Positions 1-8,694 are shown, counted from the stretch's first letter. The stretch: DNA of 23,033 bases from Nitrospirota bacterium (GCA_029865515.1 JAOUGQ010000012.1:1-23033), one strand, 5' to 3'. Numbers and translations are program-made. Notes: generated by a model from the sequence alone, not told the origin.

Positions 1-2124
1 TTTCAGCGTAGCTTTGATTTCATTGGTCGATTGGAAGCGTGACAGAATGCCGATTTTGACCGGGAAAGGGGCAAACCGCACCGAAAAATTTTCAAAATGT
101 TGCTGAGCCAGGAGTGTTGTGGGAACGAGGACGGCCACCTGCCGATTGGCCTGAATCGCCTTAAAGGCGGCACGCATGGCGACCTCGGTTTTGCCATACC
201 CCACATCTCCACAGACCAGGCGGTCCATCGGTTTCGGCGATTCCATGTCCCGCCCGATTTCTTCGATCGCGCGAAGCTGGTCGGGTGTTTCATCATATTC
301 AAACCCGGCTTCAAACTCATGTACCAGGAGTGTGTCCTCCTGGTAGGCCGCCCGGCGGGCCACTTCCCGGTTGGCATAGAGTTCGACGAGTTCCTCGGTC
401 ATATCCTCGATGCCTTTTTTGACTTTGGCTTTTGTTTTACCCCAGGCGGTGCCTCCCAAACGATCCAATCTGGGGGATCGTTGTTCGGCTCCCCGATACC
501 GGTGAATGTGGTTGAGACGGTCCAGCGGAACATACAGGGTATCGGTTCCACCGAATTGCAGGAGCAAATAATCACTGGTAAAGCTTTGCACCTCCAGCCG
601 TCGCAAGCCCAGATATCGCCCGATGCCATGTTGAAGATGAACGACAAGGTCGCCCTCTTTAAGATCATCCAGGGACGAGAAAAATTTGGCGGTGGGGGAT
701 TTGGTGTGGGGACGGTGCCGGATGCCTTTCCCGAACAGTTCTTCTTCGGTGACGAACGCGATGTGTCCGTCAGGCGAAATGAACCCCGCCGAGAGATCTC
801 CTTCGAGGCAATAAAAGGGTGCGCGGGCATCCATGGCTTGTTGGGGGAAGGGTTGTTGCCACTTGTTGGCCGGGAACCCATGGTCATGTAGCAAGGACAA
901 CAGCCGTTCCACCTGCCCTTCGCTGCGAGCCACAAAAAAGATTCCGGCGTCCGTGCGCAATTGATCAAGTTTGGAAAGCGTTTCCTTGAAAGGGAGTCCC
1001 CGAATCCCTAAACCGACACTGCCGGGTGACTGAGCCTGTAAGGACAAAGGCACACAGGGCATTGTGGCGGTATCAGGAGCCACGTTATCCCAATACACCG
1101 TCGGGCACATGCTCGTGTAAGTTTTAATGGTATCCCACACTTCATAGAGTTGATCGGGGTCCGCGTGGGCAGAGGCGCCCCCCCGGCCAGGCTCGAGTTG
1201 CTCCCACGTTTCTAACAACGAATTCCAGAATTGCCCAGCCGCGGTATCCAGATCAACCGGGCGATAGAGGGAGACCGTGACCGGCGTATGGATGTATTCA
1301 AAGAGTGTGACCAATTTGGGGTAATACCGTGGCAGGTCCCATTCAATGCTTGGTTGGATGGGATCGCTGGAGGAATCCGGTTGTGCGGACTCAGGAGGAA
1401 TAAATTCTCGGGTGGGTAAGATCCATGTTTCTTTGAGATGGGTGATGGACTCTTGGGTCGAGGGGTCAAAGGTCCGAATGGATTCGACCGTATCCCCAAG
1501 AAATTCAACGCGGACGGGGTGGTCCTGAGCCGTGGAGAAAATATCCACGATGCCTCCACGCACGCTGAACTCGCCCGGGATTTCAGCCAACGACCCTCGT
1601 TCATAGCCCAACCGGATCAAGGAACGAAGAAGCACCTCGCGTTCGCATGACCTGCCGACCTTGAGAGAAAAGCATGCCTCGGAGAAGACCTCTGGAGGAA
1701 GCAGTTTGTGCAATATTGCCGGGAGGGAACTGACCAGGACTGCGTCTTCACCTCGGGACAAACGGTGCAGTGAGCGAACCCGCTGACAAATGACGCTGTG
1801 GGGCGGCAGCGCCGGGTTGTAAGGAATGGTCGCCCAAGGGGGGAACATGGCCAGTGCCTCGTGATCCCGCCCGATGAACGAGAAGAAGAATTGCAAATCT
1901 TCATACAGTTCCTCGGCTTCTTCTTGTGTGGGGGTGATAATGAGGTGTGTCTGGCCTTCAGAGCCAGCGGCCTTCTTCCCGGAAAGTGAGAACAAAGTCA
2001 TGGCAAGGGCTAAACAGGCCGGTTGCGTGCTGAGCAGACATGGAGGGGAATTGTTTTCAGGGATCGTCGGAACGATCGCACGCAGCTGGTTTGAGAAATG
2101 TTGTAAGACGGAAGGGACGTTCAT
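1..2124 (-). CDS. mfd: Transcription-repair coupling factor Mfd (3' end outside window)
   Basis: Mfd is a cytoplasmic ATP-dependent translocase that removes RNA polymerase stalled at DNA lesions and recruits UvrA. The minus frame is open without a stop from the ATG at 2124 to base 1, giving about 708 residues; E. coli Mfd has 1148, so roughly the last third lies outside the window. Reading it by eye gives the UvrB-like N-terminal modules, then the RNA-polymerase-interacting CarD/TRCF domain near residue 487 (GDLVVHLQHGIGRY), then the motor domain with Walker A GDVGYGKTE near residue 640 and the following motif VLVPTTLLAQQH. Helicase motifs beyond these are not in the window. The start codon has no good Shine-Dalgarno site. 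The gene lies 40 nt downstream of rfaE2 on the same strand and is probably co-transcribed with it. Identification is firm; the exact start is less so. Confidence 0.95.
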   Translation of the reverse strand, partial: MNVPSVLQHFSNQLRAIVPTIPENNSPPCLLSTQPACLALAMTLFSLSGKKAAGSEGQTHLIITPTQEEAEELYEDLQFFFSFIGRDHEALAMFPPWATIPYNPALPPHSVICQRVRSLHRLSRGEDAVLVSSLPAILHKLLPPEVFSEACFSLKVGRSCEREVLLRSLIRLGYERGSLAEIPGEFSVRGGIVDIFSTAQDHPVRVEFLGDTVESIRTFDPSTQESITHLKETWILPTREFIPPESAQPDSSSDPIQPSIEWDLPRYYPKLVTLFEYIHTPVTVSLYRPVDLDTAAGQFWNSLLETWEQLEPGRGGASAHADPDQLYEVWDTIKTYTSMCPTVYWDNVAPDTATMPCVPLSLQAQSPGSVGLGIRGLPFKETLSKLDQLRTDAGIFFVARSEGQVERLLSLLHDHGFPANKWQQPFPQQAMDARAPFYCLEGDLSAGFISPDGHIAFVTEEELFGKGIRHRPHTKSPTAKFFSSLDDLKEGDLVVHLQHGIGRYLGLRRLEVQSFTSDYLLLQFGGTDTLYVPLDRLNHIHRYRGAEQRSPRLDRLGGTAWGKTKAKVKKGIEDMTEELVELYANREVARRAAYQEDTLLVHEFEAGFEYDETPDQLRAIEEIGRDMESPKPMDRLVCGDVGYGKTEVAMRAAFKAIQANRQVAVLVPTTLLAQQHFENFSVRFAPFPVKIGILSRFQSTNEIKATLK

Positions 2125-2164
2125 TATCTGAATCCAACCACGAACATTTTTCTGGAACTGCAGG

Positions 2165-2662
2165 CTAGGAGGATGGGCTGATGCCTTGAACGGTGAGAAT
2201 ACGTTGAATAATCGTTGTCGTGGAAATATCCGGGACGAGCGGAATCGTCCGCACAAATCCTCCCCGTTCCTCGACAAAATCTTTTCCGACAATCCGTTCC
2301 GGTGTCCAATCTCCTCCCTTGACCAGGACGTTGGGTTGGATGGCTTTAATGAGATTCAAGGGATCCGGCTCGTCAAAAAGTATCACGTAATCCACGCAGC
2401 CTAATGCCGCAATTACCTCGGCTCGCTGCTCCTCGGGCAAAATAGGCCGGTTCGTTCCTTTAGCCAGTTGGCGAACCGATTTGTCGCTGTTGATCCCGAC
2501 AACTAATCGTTCCCCAAGTTGTTTGGCTTCCTCCAGATATCGCGTATGCCCGATATGTAACAAATCAAAACACCCATTCGTAAAGACAATCGCTTCTCCC
2601 GCCTGCTGATGAGCGGTGATCCGTTGTAAGAGACTTTCCAGGGTATGAACTTTTCGCAGCAT
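2165..2662 (-). CDS. rfaE2: D-glycero-beta-D-manno-heptose 1-phosphate adenylyltransferase (HldE C-terminal type)
   Basis: This enzyme transfers AMP from ATP to heptose 1-phosphate, giving ADP-heptose for the LPS inner core. The 165-residue product is a stand-alone nucleotidyltransferase. It has the family signature FTNGCFDLLHIGHTRYL, with the HxGH nucleotide-binding motif near residue 37, then the conserved VGINSDKSV segment and VKGGDW. The ribokinase-like half found in fused HldE of enterobacteria is absent, so heptose kinase must be encoded elsewhere. The ATG at 2662 has no obvious Shine-Dalgarno site. The gene precedes mfd by 40 nt on the same strand. It implies an LPS-bearing outer membrane. 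Related cytidylyltransferases share the fold, but the heptose-type motifs favour this call. Confidence 0.9.
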   Translation of the reverse strand: MLRKVHTLESLLQRITAHQQAGEAIVFTNGCFDLLHIGHTRYLEEAKQLGERLVVGINSDKSVRQLAKGTNRPILPEEQRAEVIAALGCVDYVILFDEPDPLNLIKAIQPNVLVKGGDWTPERIVGKDFVEERGGFVRTIPLVPDISTTTIIQRILTVQGISPSS

Positions 2663-3105
2663 GGTATTGGAAAATATTAAACAAGCAGGTTCTGGGTCTT
2701 GCTGAAGGCTTTCTCTGGGGCGTTCTCGGTCTTGTGTCTTTTTTACGAATCCCGTCGACTACACTCCGCACTCTTCAAAATGATTAGGCCCTCTAGGACG
2801 CAGAAAGAGATACCCCACCTCGCTGGTCAAGTCTTTAATCTGCGACTTTAGCATGGGGAGATTTGCAGATATATATAATATGAATTCCCCCTACCGGTGG
2901 GGAAAGATCATATCGAATGCTTCTACTATCCCTCTCTATCTCAAAAATACTTACTTCTGTATGATACCTCCTGTATTCGCCAAATCCTAGGGAGGCATGT
3001 TCAGGCGATTATCTCCGTGCAAACGGAAACCATACATAGACATAGGGTCGTTGTTTCATACGTAAGGGGTTTCCCGTCAACGGTAGAGTCTATGGCAATC
3101 GTTGT
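2663..3105. other. Intergenic region, no gene recognised
   Basis: This 443-nt spacer separates the divergent rfaE2-mfd and transporter genes and should hold promoters in both directions. An AT-alternating run lies at 2869-2882, containing a TATAAT at 2874-2879, but no -35 box sits at the right distance. A small inverted repeat (TTCCCC at 2885-2890 with GGGGAA at 2899-2904) follows it. A 70-codon ORF at 2897-3109 shows no recognisable features and is probably not coding. I see no riboswitch or RNA gene. Confidence 0.5.
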
Positions 3106-4593
3106 ATGATCCAATCCAGTCCAGAGTCCCAAGGGGGCATTCCTCCTCATCAATTCGGTATCCTTGCCGGCCCGCTCCTTGCTGGACTGATGTTTTTTCT
3201 CCTCCCTGAATCCTTGCCCGGTTCGGCCCGAATGCTGGCGGCTATTTTGACATGGGTCGTCGTGATGTGGATTACCGAACCTATTCCTCTTCCCATTACG
3301 GCCTTGCTGGGATGTGGTCTGTGTGTGTTGGCCGGGTTGGGTACCATGAAGTCGGTGTTTGCCGCCTTTGCCCACCCTATCATTTTCCTGTTTATCGGCA
3401 GTTTTTTTATTGCTGAGGCCTTGTCGGTTCATGGGTTGGACCGTCGGTTTGGCAATTGGCTTCTTTCACGTAAATGGGTGGGTTCCAACCCTATTCGTAT
3501 CATGATGGCCCTGAGTCTGGCGGTAGCCGGCATGTCCATGTGGATTAGTAATACCGCGGCCACGGCGGTCATGTTGCCTATCGCACTTGGGGTGTTACGG
3601 GCTCTTCGACAAAGCAAGCACAACATGGGGACCTTTGAAACCGGATTTTTGCTTTGTCTGGCCTACGGCGCCGGAATCGGTGGCGTTGCCACCCTTATTG
3701 GTACCCCGCCGAATTTAATCGGGGTTGGATTGTTAGCCCAGCAAGCCCACGTCACTATTTCCTTTGACCAGTGGCTTCTGATTGGATTGCCGTTGGCTGG
3801 TGTGATGCTCATCGTGATGTTTACTCTTTTGTATTGGTTGCATAGTCCACCCTCTCACTCGTCTTTTCACGAAGTTTCCCCTTTTCTCAAAATTACTGCA
3901 TCAACACCATGGACTCGTGGCGAGCAATACGCATTTGGGGTGTTTGTTTTGGCAGTCTTTTTGTGGGTATTTCCGGCCATTCTTTCCATATGGTTTGAAG
4001 CCGATCATGCCGTGGTGCAATGGGTTCGTTCTCATCTGCCAAAAGAACTGGTGCCCATTTTTGCCTCAGGGCTCCTGTTTCTTCTGCCCTTGAATCTTCG
4101 TCAAGGGAAATTCACCTTATCATGGAAAGAAGCGGCGAATATCCATTGGGGGACCATTTTGTTGTTCGGGGGAGGAATCGCTTTTGGCGAATTGATGGTT
4201 AAAACAGAATTGGCGCATGCGATTGGGCAAGGTATGGTCGATATGTTTGGCATTCAGTCCGTCTGGAGTCTAACAGGCGTGGCCATTCTCACGGCCCTGG
4301 TTCTGACGGAACTTGCGTCAAACACCGCAGCCACCAGCATGATTGTTCCCGTGCTCATTGCCATTGCCCATACGGCAAATTTTTCACCTGTTCCCCCGGT
4401 GCTAGCCGCCTGTATGGCCGCAAGCCTGGCTTTTGTGCTACCGGTTTCCACTCCTCCGAATGCCATTGTGTATGGGACGGGCAGAATTCCGATACTCCGA
4501 ATGGTGCAAGCCGGATTGATGTTGGATGTGATTGGGGGTGTGTTAATTTGGTGCGCCTTGCGAATATTAGGTCCTTTGTTGGGAATTGAGTGA
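3106..4593 (+). CDS. DASS/SLC13-family sodium:anion (dicarboxylate or sulfate) symporter
   Basis: This is an inner-membrane secondary transporter of the divalent anion:Na+ symporter family, which imports di- or tricarboxylates or sulfate with sodium. The 495-residue product has many hydrophobic segments. It carries the two inverted-repeat signatures of the family: SNT at residues 148-150 (in SNTAATAVMLPI) with TPPN at 200-203, and SNT at 405-407 (in ASNTAATSM) with TPPN at 449-452. The SNT motifs form the substrate and Na+ sites in characterised members. Length is normal for the bacterial branch. The ATG at 3106 has no strong Shine-Dalgarno site. The gene stands alone on its strand, with a Fis-like gene carrying its own promoter downstream. 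The exact substrate cannot be read from the sequence. Confidence 0.9.
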   Translation: MIQSSPESQGGIPPHQFGILAGPLLAGLMFFLLPESLPGSARMLAAILTWVVVMWITEPIPLPITALLGCGLCVLAGLGTMKSVFAAFAHPIIFLFIGSFFIAEALSVHGLDRRFGNWLLSRKWVGSNPIRIMMALSLAVAGMSMWISNTAATAVMLPIALGVLRALRQSKHNMGTFETGFLLCLAYGAGIGGVATLIGTPPNLIGVGLLAQQAHVTISFDQWLLIGLPLAGVMLIVMFTLLYWLHSPPSHSSFHEVSPFLKITASTPWTRGEQYAFGVFVLAVFLWVFPAILSIWFEADHAVVQWVRSHLPKELVPIFASGLLFLLPLNLRQGKFTLSWKEAANIHWGTILLFGGGIAFGELMVKTELAHAIGQGMVDMFGIQSVWSLTGVAILTALVLTELASNTAATSMIVPVLIAIAHTANFSPVPPVLAACMAASLAFVLPVSTPPNAIVYGTGRIPILRMVQAGLMLDVIGGVLIWCALRILGPLLGIE

Positions 4594-4619
4594 AATTCGC
4601 AACCTGGGATTTTCCTCAA

Positions 4620-4648
4620 TTGATTTTTAAAAAGTGTTCCGACATAAT
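4620..4648 (+). promoter_or_regulatory. Sigma70-like promoter of the Fis-like gene
   Basis: TTGATT at 4620-4625 and CATAAT at 4643-4648 are separated by exactly 17 nt. Four and five of six positions match the consensus boxes. A start near 4655 would leave a leader of about 25 nt before the GTG at 4680. Confidence 0.55.
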
Positions 4649-4679
4649 CTCCGTTTCCATTTTATCTGATCGATAAAAC

Positions 4680-5303
4680 GTGTCTTCAAAGCCTACTCAC
4701 ATCCGGTTTGCCCTGCTGACTCAAGATCCCGATCTCAAGTCACGGGTTCAAGGTCCCGATCTTCAAAACGCCGTGACGGTGCTGGAAGATTGTTCCTCCT
4801 TGGAAACGGCTATGCGCTCTCAACAATTTACGGGCGTAATTCTTGATGAGTCCGGGACGAAATTTTTCCCTGCCTTGTCAGCGCTGAATGGCCAGTTGAA
4901 TCTGTCGAAAACATTCGTCTATGCCGGACCCTTGCCGGCTTGGAGTACCCTGAACCAGATTCGGCAGGTCATGGGTGACCAGGCCACGGAAGAGGGGACC
5001 ATCGATCCCAAGGATGTGAGCCTGGCAAGTTATGTTGAGAAAAAGTTGGGAGATTTTGTGCGAGCGATGAATGTGGGCTCCGGGAAAAACCTATACCCCA
5101 CTTTAATGAGAGCTGTCGAACGCCCCATTATTGAACTGGCCTTACGAGAAACCCATGGCAATCAAATTAAGGCTGCCAGGCTCCTGGGTCTCAATCGCAA
5201 TACCCTCAGAAAAAAAATTACGGAATTCCAAATTTCCGTTAGTCAGTTAAAGCAAGCCTCTGCCGGAAAACGAAAGAAGGCTGAGTCCGATTCAGCCGGG
5301 TAA
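4680..5303 (+). CDS. Fis-like DNA-binding protein with degenerate receiver-like N-terminus
   Basis: The product is 207 residues. The C-terminal part, about residues 140-190, matches the Fis/NtrC-type helix-turn-helix: ERPIIELALRETHGNQ followed by AARLLGLNRNTLRKKI, the region by which Fis dimerises and binds DNA. The N-terminal 120 residues alternate strand- and helix-like segments (IRFALLTQDPDL, FTGVILDESG, KTFVYAG) like a CheY receiver, but the usual acidic pair and the conserved Thr/Lys are not clear, so phosphorylation is doubtful. There is no AAA+ sigma54 domain between the two parts. The GTG start at 4680 lacks a clear Shine-Dalgarno site but suits the promoter at 4620-4648. It ends in a basic tail. 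It is a probable transcription regulator or nucleoid protein; its targets are unknown. Confidence 0.75.
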   Translation: MSSKPTHIRFALLTQDPDLKSRVQGPDLQNAVTVLEDCSSLETAMRSQQFTGVILDESGTKFFPALSALNGQLNLSKTFVYAGPLPAWSTLNQIRQVMGDQATEEGTIDPKDVSLASYVEKKLGDFVRAMNVGSGKNLYPTLMRAVERPIIELALRETHGNQIKAARLLGLNRNTLRKKITEFQISVSQLKQASAGKRKKAESDSAG

Positions 5304-5337
5304 TCTTTCTCTTTCCCTTTGAAAAATAAACCATTTC

Positions 5338-5366
5338 TTGACAAGGCCACCGATGCAGTCTAGCAT
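5338..5366 (+). promoter_or_regulatory. Strong sigma70-like promoter of tRNA-Val
   Basis: A perfect -35 box TTGACA (5338-5343) is followed after 17 nt by TAGCAT (5361-5366). A start near 5373 lies about 10 nt before the mature tRNA. No second clear promoter is seen before thrS. Confidence 0.75.
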
Positions 5367-5382
5367 ACGTCAGGTAGGTTAT

Positions 5383-5457
5383 AGGCGCGTAGCTCAGGGG
5401 GAGAGCGCTACCTTGACACGGTAGAGGTCGGCGGTTCAATACCGCCCGCGCCTACCA
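5383..5457 (+). tRNA. tRNA-Val (anticodon GAC)
   Basis: A complete 75-nt cloverleaf can be folded by eye. The acceptor stem AGGCGCG pairs fully with CGCGCCT. The D stem is GCTC/GAGC and the anticodon stem CTACC/GGTAG, with loop TTGACAC giving anticodon GAC, which reads GUC and GUU valine codons. The T stem is GGCGG/CCGCC with loop TTCAATA. The discriminator is A and the 3' CCA is encoded. The gene is single, preceded by a strong promoter and followed by a hairpin. Confidence 0.96.
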
Positions 5458-5482
5458 TTTTATTTATTCCAAAAAAAGCCTG

Positions 5483-5524
5483 AAAGGCATCGAGCTTCCT
5501 TTAAGGGGAGTGGTGCCTTTTCTT
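5483..5524 (+). terminator. Hairpin with T-rich tail between tRNA-Val and thrS
   Basis: AAAGGCA (5483-5489) pairs with TGCCTTT (5514-5520). The inner stem is imperfect, and TTCTT follows. It fits an intrinsic terminator for the tRNA transcript. As no clear thrS promoter is visible downstream, it could also be a partial terminator that lets some transcription into thrS. Confidence 0.5.
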
Positions 5525-5576
5525 GTGTGCAGGACAACTTGTAGCTTCAGGAAATAATTAAGGGTCTCTACTGTAA

Positions 5577-7517
5577 ATGGAATCCATTCAGGTATCAATT
5601 CAGGGCGGAAGGAGCCAGGCCTTTCCTAAAGGGATCTCGGCTAAGGCCGCGATAGAAAAACTGAAGGGAGCAGTCCCGCCGGAGGTCTTTGCCGTTAAAG
5701 CCAATGGTGTGGAAAAAGACTTGTTGGCTCCATTGGAAACCGATGCGGCATTACAGCCCCTGGCATTTGATTCCCCGGAAGGAAAAGAGATTTATCGGCA
5801 CAGTAGTACCCATATTATGGCTCAAGCGGTGAAGGAGTGTTTTCCTACCGCCCAATTGACCATTGGTCCGGCCATCGAAGAGGGATTTTTTTATGACTTC
5901 TCATTCGATCGCCCCTTTACCCCGGAAGATCTTGAGTCCATTGAAAAACGGGCCAAAGCCATTATCGCCTCAAACCTCACCGTGACCAGACTGGAAATGT
6001 CGAAGAGCGAGGCCATCGAATATTTCAGACAACGTGGAGAGCATTACAAGGTCGAACTGCTTGAAGGCATTCCGGATGATCAGGTGTCTTTATATCAGCA
6101 GGGGGAGTTTGTGGATCTGTGTCGGGGGCCTCATGTGCCATCCACCGGACACATTAAGGCCTTTAAAATTCTGACGAGTGCAGGAGCCTATTGGCGGGGA
6201 GATGAACGAAATCCCATGTTGCAACGGCTCTATGGCACGTCCTTCCCCTCGGAAGAAGCCTTGCAGGCTCATTTAGACAACTTAGAGGAAATTAAACGCC
6301 GGGACCATCGTAAGCTGGGCAAAGACCTCGATTTGTTCAGCATTCAGGATGAAACCGGACCCGGTCTTATTTTATGGCATCCTAAAGGCGCCCAGATCCG
6401 TCTGCTGATTGAAAATTTCTGGCGTGAACAACATTTGGCCAATCAGTATGAGTTGGTCTATTCCCCACATGTCGCCCGGTTGGATTTATGGAAAACCAGC
6501 GGTCATGTCGATTTCTATAAAGAAAATATGTTCACGCCAATGCCTGTTGAGTCCAGTGAATATCAGTTAAAGCCCATGAACTGCCCGTTTCATATCATGG
6601 TGTATAAATCCCATTTGCGCAGTTATCGTGACCTGCCTATCCGGTATGGAGAATTGGGAACGGTCTATCGGTATGAGCGATCGGGCGTCTTGCATGGGCT
6701 GATGCGGGTTCGGGGATTTACCCAGGATGATGCCCATTTGTTTTGCCGCCCGGATCAATTGGCCGAAGAGGTGCAGAAGGTCCTGAAATTTACCACGTTC
6801 ATGTTGGGGACATTTGGATTTACCGAATTCAAAATGTTTTTATCGACCCGCCCGGAAAAAGCCGTGGGGACGCTCGAACAATGGGACCAAGCCACTCTGG
6901 CGCTTGAAGCCGCTCTCAAAGACGGTGGTTATCCGTATCAGGAAGATCCGGGGGAAGGGGTCTTTTATGGCCCAAAAATTGATGTCAAAATTCAGGATGC
7001 CTTAGGGCGGTCCTGGCAATGCTCGACTATTCAGATCGATTTCAATAATCCGCAACGGTTTGGGTTGACCTACGTGGGAGAGGATGGAAAAACTCATCAA
7101 CCCATTATGATTCACCGGGCCTTACTGGGATCCATCGAGCGATTTTTTGGAATCCTTTTGGAGCACTATGGTGGAGCCTTTCCGGCCTGGCTGGCTCCTG
7201 TGCAGGTTCTGGTTCTCCCCATTTCAGAAAAACACCAAGCCTATGGCCAACAAGTTGAAAAAAAGCTTCGTGGGGAAGGTTGTCGTGTCGCTTTGGACTT
7301 GCGAAATGAAAAAATTGGCCTTAAAATCCGTGAGGGAGAAAAGGCAAAGGTTCCCTTCATGATTGTCGTAGGGGATCGAGAAGCAGAAGCAGAAATGGTT
7401 TCGGTTCGACAGAGAAACGGGAAAAATTTGGGGACGATGTCTATCATTGATGTTGTGACACTAATTCGGGACGATATGCCTGAGGCAGTAAGGAAGGGCT
7501 CTTTTCTTTTCGAATGA
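5577..7517 (+). CDS. thrS: Threonyl-tRNA synthetase
   Basis: This class II synthetase charges tRNA-Thr and edits mischarged Ser-tRNA-Thr. The 646-residue protein has normal bacterial length. It has a TGS domain (about 1-61), an editing domain with HxxxH at His75/His79 and Cys182/His186 (LCRGPH), and a catalytic core with zinc ligands Cys336 (MNCPFH), His387 and His513. Motif 2 is in RYGELGTVYRYERSG, and a C-terminal anticodon-binding domain begins near 535. The ATG at 5577 has AAGGG about 12 nt upstream. It opens the conserved translation cluster thrS-infC-rpmI-rplT, and its stop overlaps the infC start (ATGA). Confidence 0.98.
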   Translation: MESIQVSIQGGRSQAFPKGISAKAAIEKLKGAVPPEVFAVKANGVEKDLLAPLETDAALQPLAFDSPEGKEIYRHSSTHIMAQAVKECFPTAQLTIGPAIEEGFFYDFSFDRPFTPEDLESIEKRAKAIIASNLTVTRLEMSKSEAIEYFRQRGEHYKVELLEGIPDDQVSLYQQGEFVDLCRGPHVPSTGHIKAFKILTSAGAYWRGDERNPMLQRLYGTSFPSEEALQAHLDNLEEIKRRDHRKLGKDLDLFSIQDETGPGLILWHPKGAQIRLLIENFWREQHLANQYELVYSPHVARLDLWKTSGHVDFYKENMFTPMPVESSEYQLKPMNCPFHIMVYKSHLRSYRDLPIRYGELGTVYRYERSGVLHGLMRVRGFTQDDAHLFCRPDQLAEEVQKVLKFTTFMLGTFGFTEFKMFLSTRPEKAVGTLEQWDQATLALEAALKDGGYPYQEDPGEGVFYGPKIDVKIQDALGRSWQCSTIQIDFNNPQRFGLTYVGEDGKTHQPIMIHRALLGSIERFFGILLEHYGGAFPAWLAPVQVLVLPISEKHQAYGQQVEKKLRGEGCRVALDLRNEKIGLKIREGEKAKVPFMIVVGDREAEAEMVSVRQRNGKNLGTMSIIDVVTLIRDDMPEAVRKGSFLFE

Positions 7518-8032
7518 CTCGACCGGTAACTCCCAAACAGCGTATTAATCATTTCATCAAAAATCCCGAAGTCCGGGTTATTGGTGCTGAAGGTGAACAG
7601 CTTGGCATACTGAAAACCTCTGATGCGATTCGGCAAGCGAAGGAAATCGGGTATGACTTGGTGGAAGTGGCTCCTAACGCAGACCCTCCGGTCTGCCGCA
7701 TTATGGATCATGGAAAGTTTAAGTATGAACAGAGCAAAAAAGAACATCGCATGCGACTTAACCAGAAATCCACACAGGTTAAGGAGGTTAAATTCAGGCC
7801 CAGGACAGACAAGCATGACATGGAGACGAAGATACGGCAGATACGGGATTTCCTGGAAGATGGGAATAAGACCAAAGTTACGGTTATGTTCCGCGGGAGA
7901 GAAATGGCCAATCAAGAGCTTGGTTACAAAGCGATTGAGAAGGTTATTGAGGAGTTAAAAGGAGCAGGGAATATTGAAAGTCCTCCCAGGATGGAGGGGA
8001 GGAATCTTTATATGGTGGTCGCTCCCAAATAA
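7514..8032 (+). CDS. infC: Translation initiation factor IF-3
   Basis: IF-3 binds the 30S subunit, prevents premature 50S joining and proofreads the initiator tRNA and start codon. The 172-residue product contains the N-domain (INHFIKNPEVRVIG, with DLVEVAPNADPPVCRIMDHGKFKYE) and the C-domain (KEVKFRPRTDKHD, VMFRGREM). The ATG at 7514 overlaps the thrS stop as ATGA, so translation is probably coupled. The start is an ordinary ATG; the AUU autoregulatory start known from E. coli infC is not used here. Confidence 0.97.
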   Translation: MTRPVTPKQRINHFIKNPEVRVIGAEGEQLGILKTSDAIRQAKEIGYDLVEVAPNADPPVCRIMDHGKFKYEQSKKEHRMRLNQKSTQVKEVKFRPRTDKHDMETKIRQIRDFLEDGNKTKVTVMFRGREMANQELGYKAIEKVIEELKGAGNIESPPRMEGRNLYMVVAPK

Positions 8033-8087
8033 CTCACCATTGAGGAATCCGTCAAATTTTTGGTAGTTGAAAAAAGGAAAGAAAGAC

Positions 8088-8291
8088 GTGGCAAAACAGA
8101 AATTAAAAAATCACTCAGGAGCCAGTAAACGATTCAAACGGTCCGGCTCGGGAAAATGGATGCGTCGGAAGGCAGGAATGCGTCATATCCTTACTTCCAA
8201 AGCACCAGGAGTAAAATCCCGATTAGGCGGTGCAGCAGAGGTCAGTAAGGAAGACCAATATTCGCTGTCTCGATTGCTCCCCTATAAGTAA
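8088..8291 (+). CDS. rpmI: 50S ribosomal protein bL35
   Basis: This is a 67-residue basic protein of the large subunit. The family core is clear: KNHSGASKRFKRSGSGK, then RRKAGMRHILTSK. I chose the GTG at 8088 over a TTG at 8067 because it gives the usual N-terminus (MAKQKLKNHSG) and normal length, with an AGGAAAG purine stretch upstream. It lies 55 nt after infC and 34 nt before rplT. Confidence 0.95.
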   Translation: MAKQKLKNHSGASKRFKRSGSGKWMRRKAGMRHILTSKAPGVKSRLGGAAEVSKEDQYSLSRLLPYK

Positions 8292-8325
8292 GTAGTAACA
8301 TTTTACAAACAAAGGAGAACGTGTC

Positions 8326-8694
8326 ATGCCAAGGGTAAAAGGGGGGCCACAAACTCGACAGCGCCGGAAAAAACGGCTCAAACTGGCGAGTGGTCAATAT
8401 GGAGGAAAAAGTAAGCTTTTCCGGACTGCTACCGAATCAGTAGATAAGGGGCAGGCCTATGCCTATACCGGACGCAAACAGAGAAAACGGAATTTCCGGC
8501 AACTCTGGGTCACTCGGATCAATGCGGCCGTTCGAGCGCATGGAGTCACGTATAGCCAATTTATGAATGCGCTGAAAAAAGCCAATGTGTTATTAAACCG
8601 AAAAATGCTTTCGGAAATGGCAATTCACGACCCTCAAGGCTTTTCTCACCTTGTGTCCCTGACCAAGAGTGAAGGTCAACCCGCCGTCGCTTAA
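8326..8694 (+). CDS. rplT: 50S ribosomal protein bL20
   Basis: L20 binds 23S rRNA early in 50S assembly and in several bacteria represses its own operon. The 122-residue product has the family pattern PRVKGG, KRLKLASGQYGGKSKLFRTA, GRKQRKRNFRQLWVTRINAA and RKMLSEMAI. A good Shine-Dalgarno site (AAAGGAG, about 8313-8319) precedes the ATG. It is the last gene of the cluster. Its stop codon (8692-8694) overlaps that of pheT on the other strand (8691-8693), so there is no room for a terminator between them. Confidence 0.97.
   Translation: MPRVKGGPQTRQRRKKRLKLASGQYGGKSKLFRTATESVDKGQAYAYTGRKQRKRNFRQLWVTRINAAVRAHGVTYSQFMNALKKANVLLNRKMLSEMAIHDPQGFSHLVSLTKSEGQPAVA

Noticed and set aside
97..891. Long plus-strand ORF of 264 codons
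   Set aside because: It lies antisense to mfd, whose frame is continuous and carries the RID and Walker A motifs; the plus frame shows no family features.
399..968. Minus-strand ORFs within the first 1.9 kb as separate genes
   Set aside because: They are alternate frames of mfd, which is itself open through to the window edge.
2869..2882. AT-alternating run with TATAAT as a promoter
   Set aside because: No -35 box at suitable spacing on either strand, so it is only noted as an AT-rich tract.
5458..5576. T-box or other riboswitch before thrS
   Set aside because: The leader is too short and no T-box antiterminator sequence is seen; only a simple hairpin is present.
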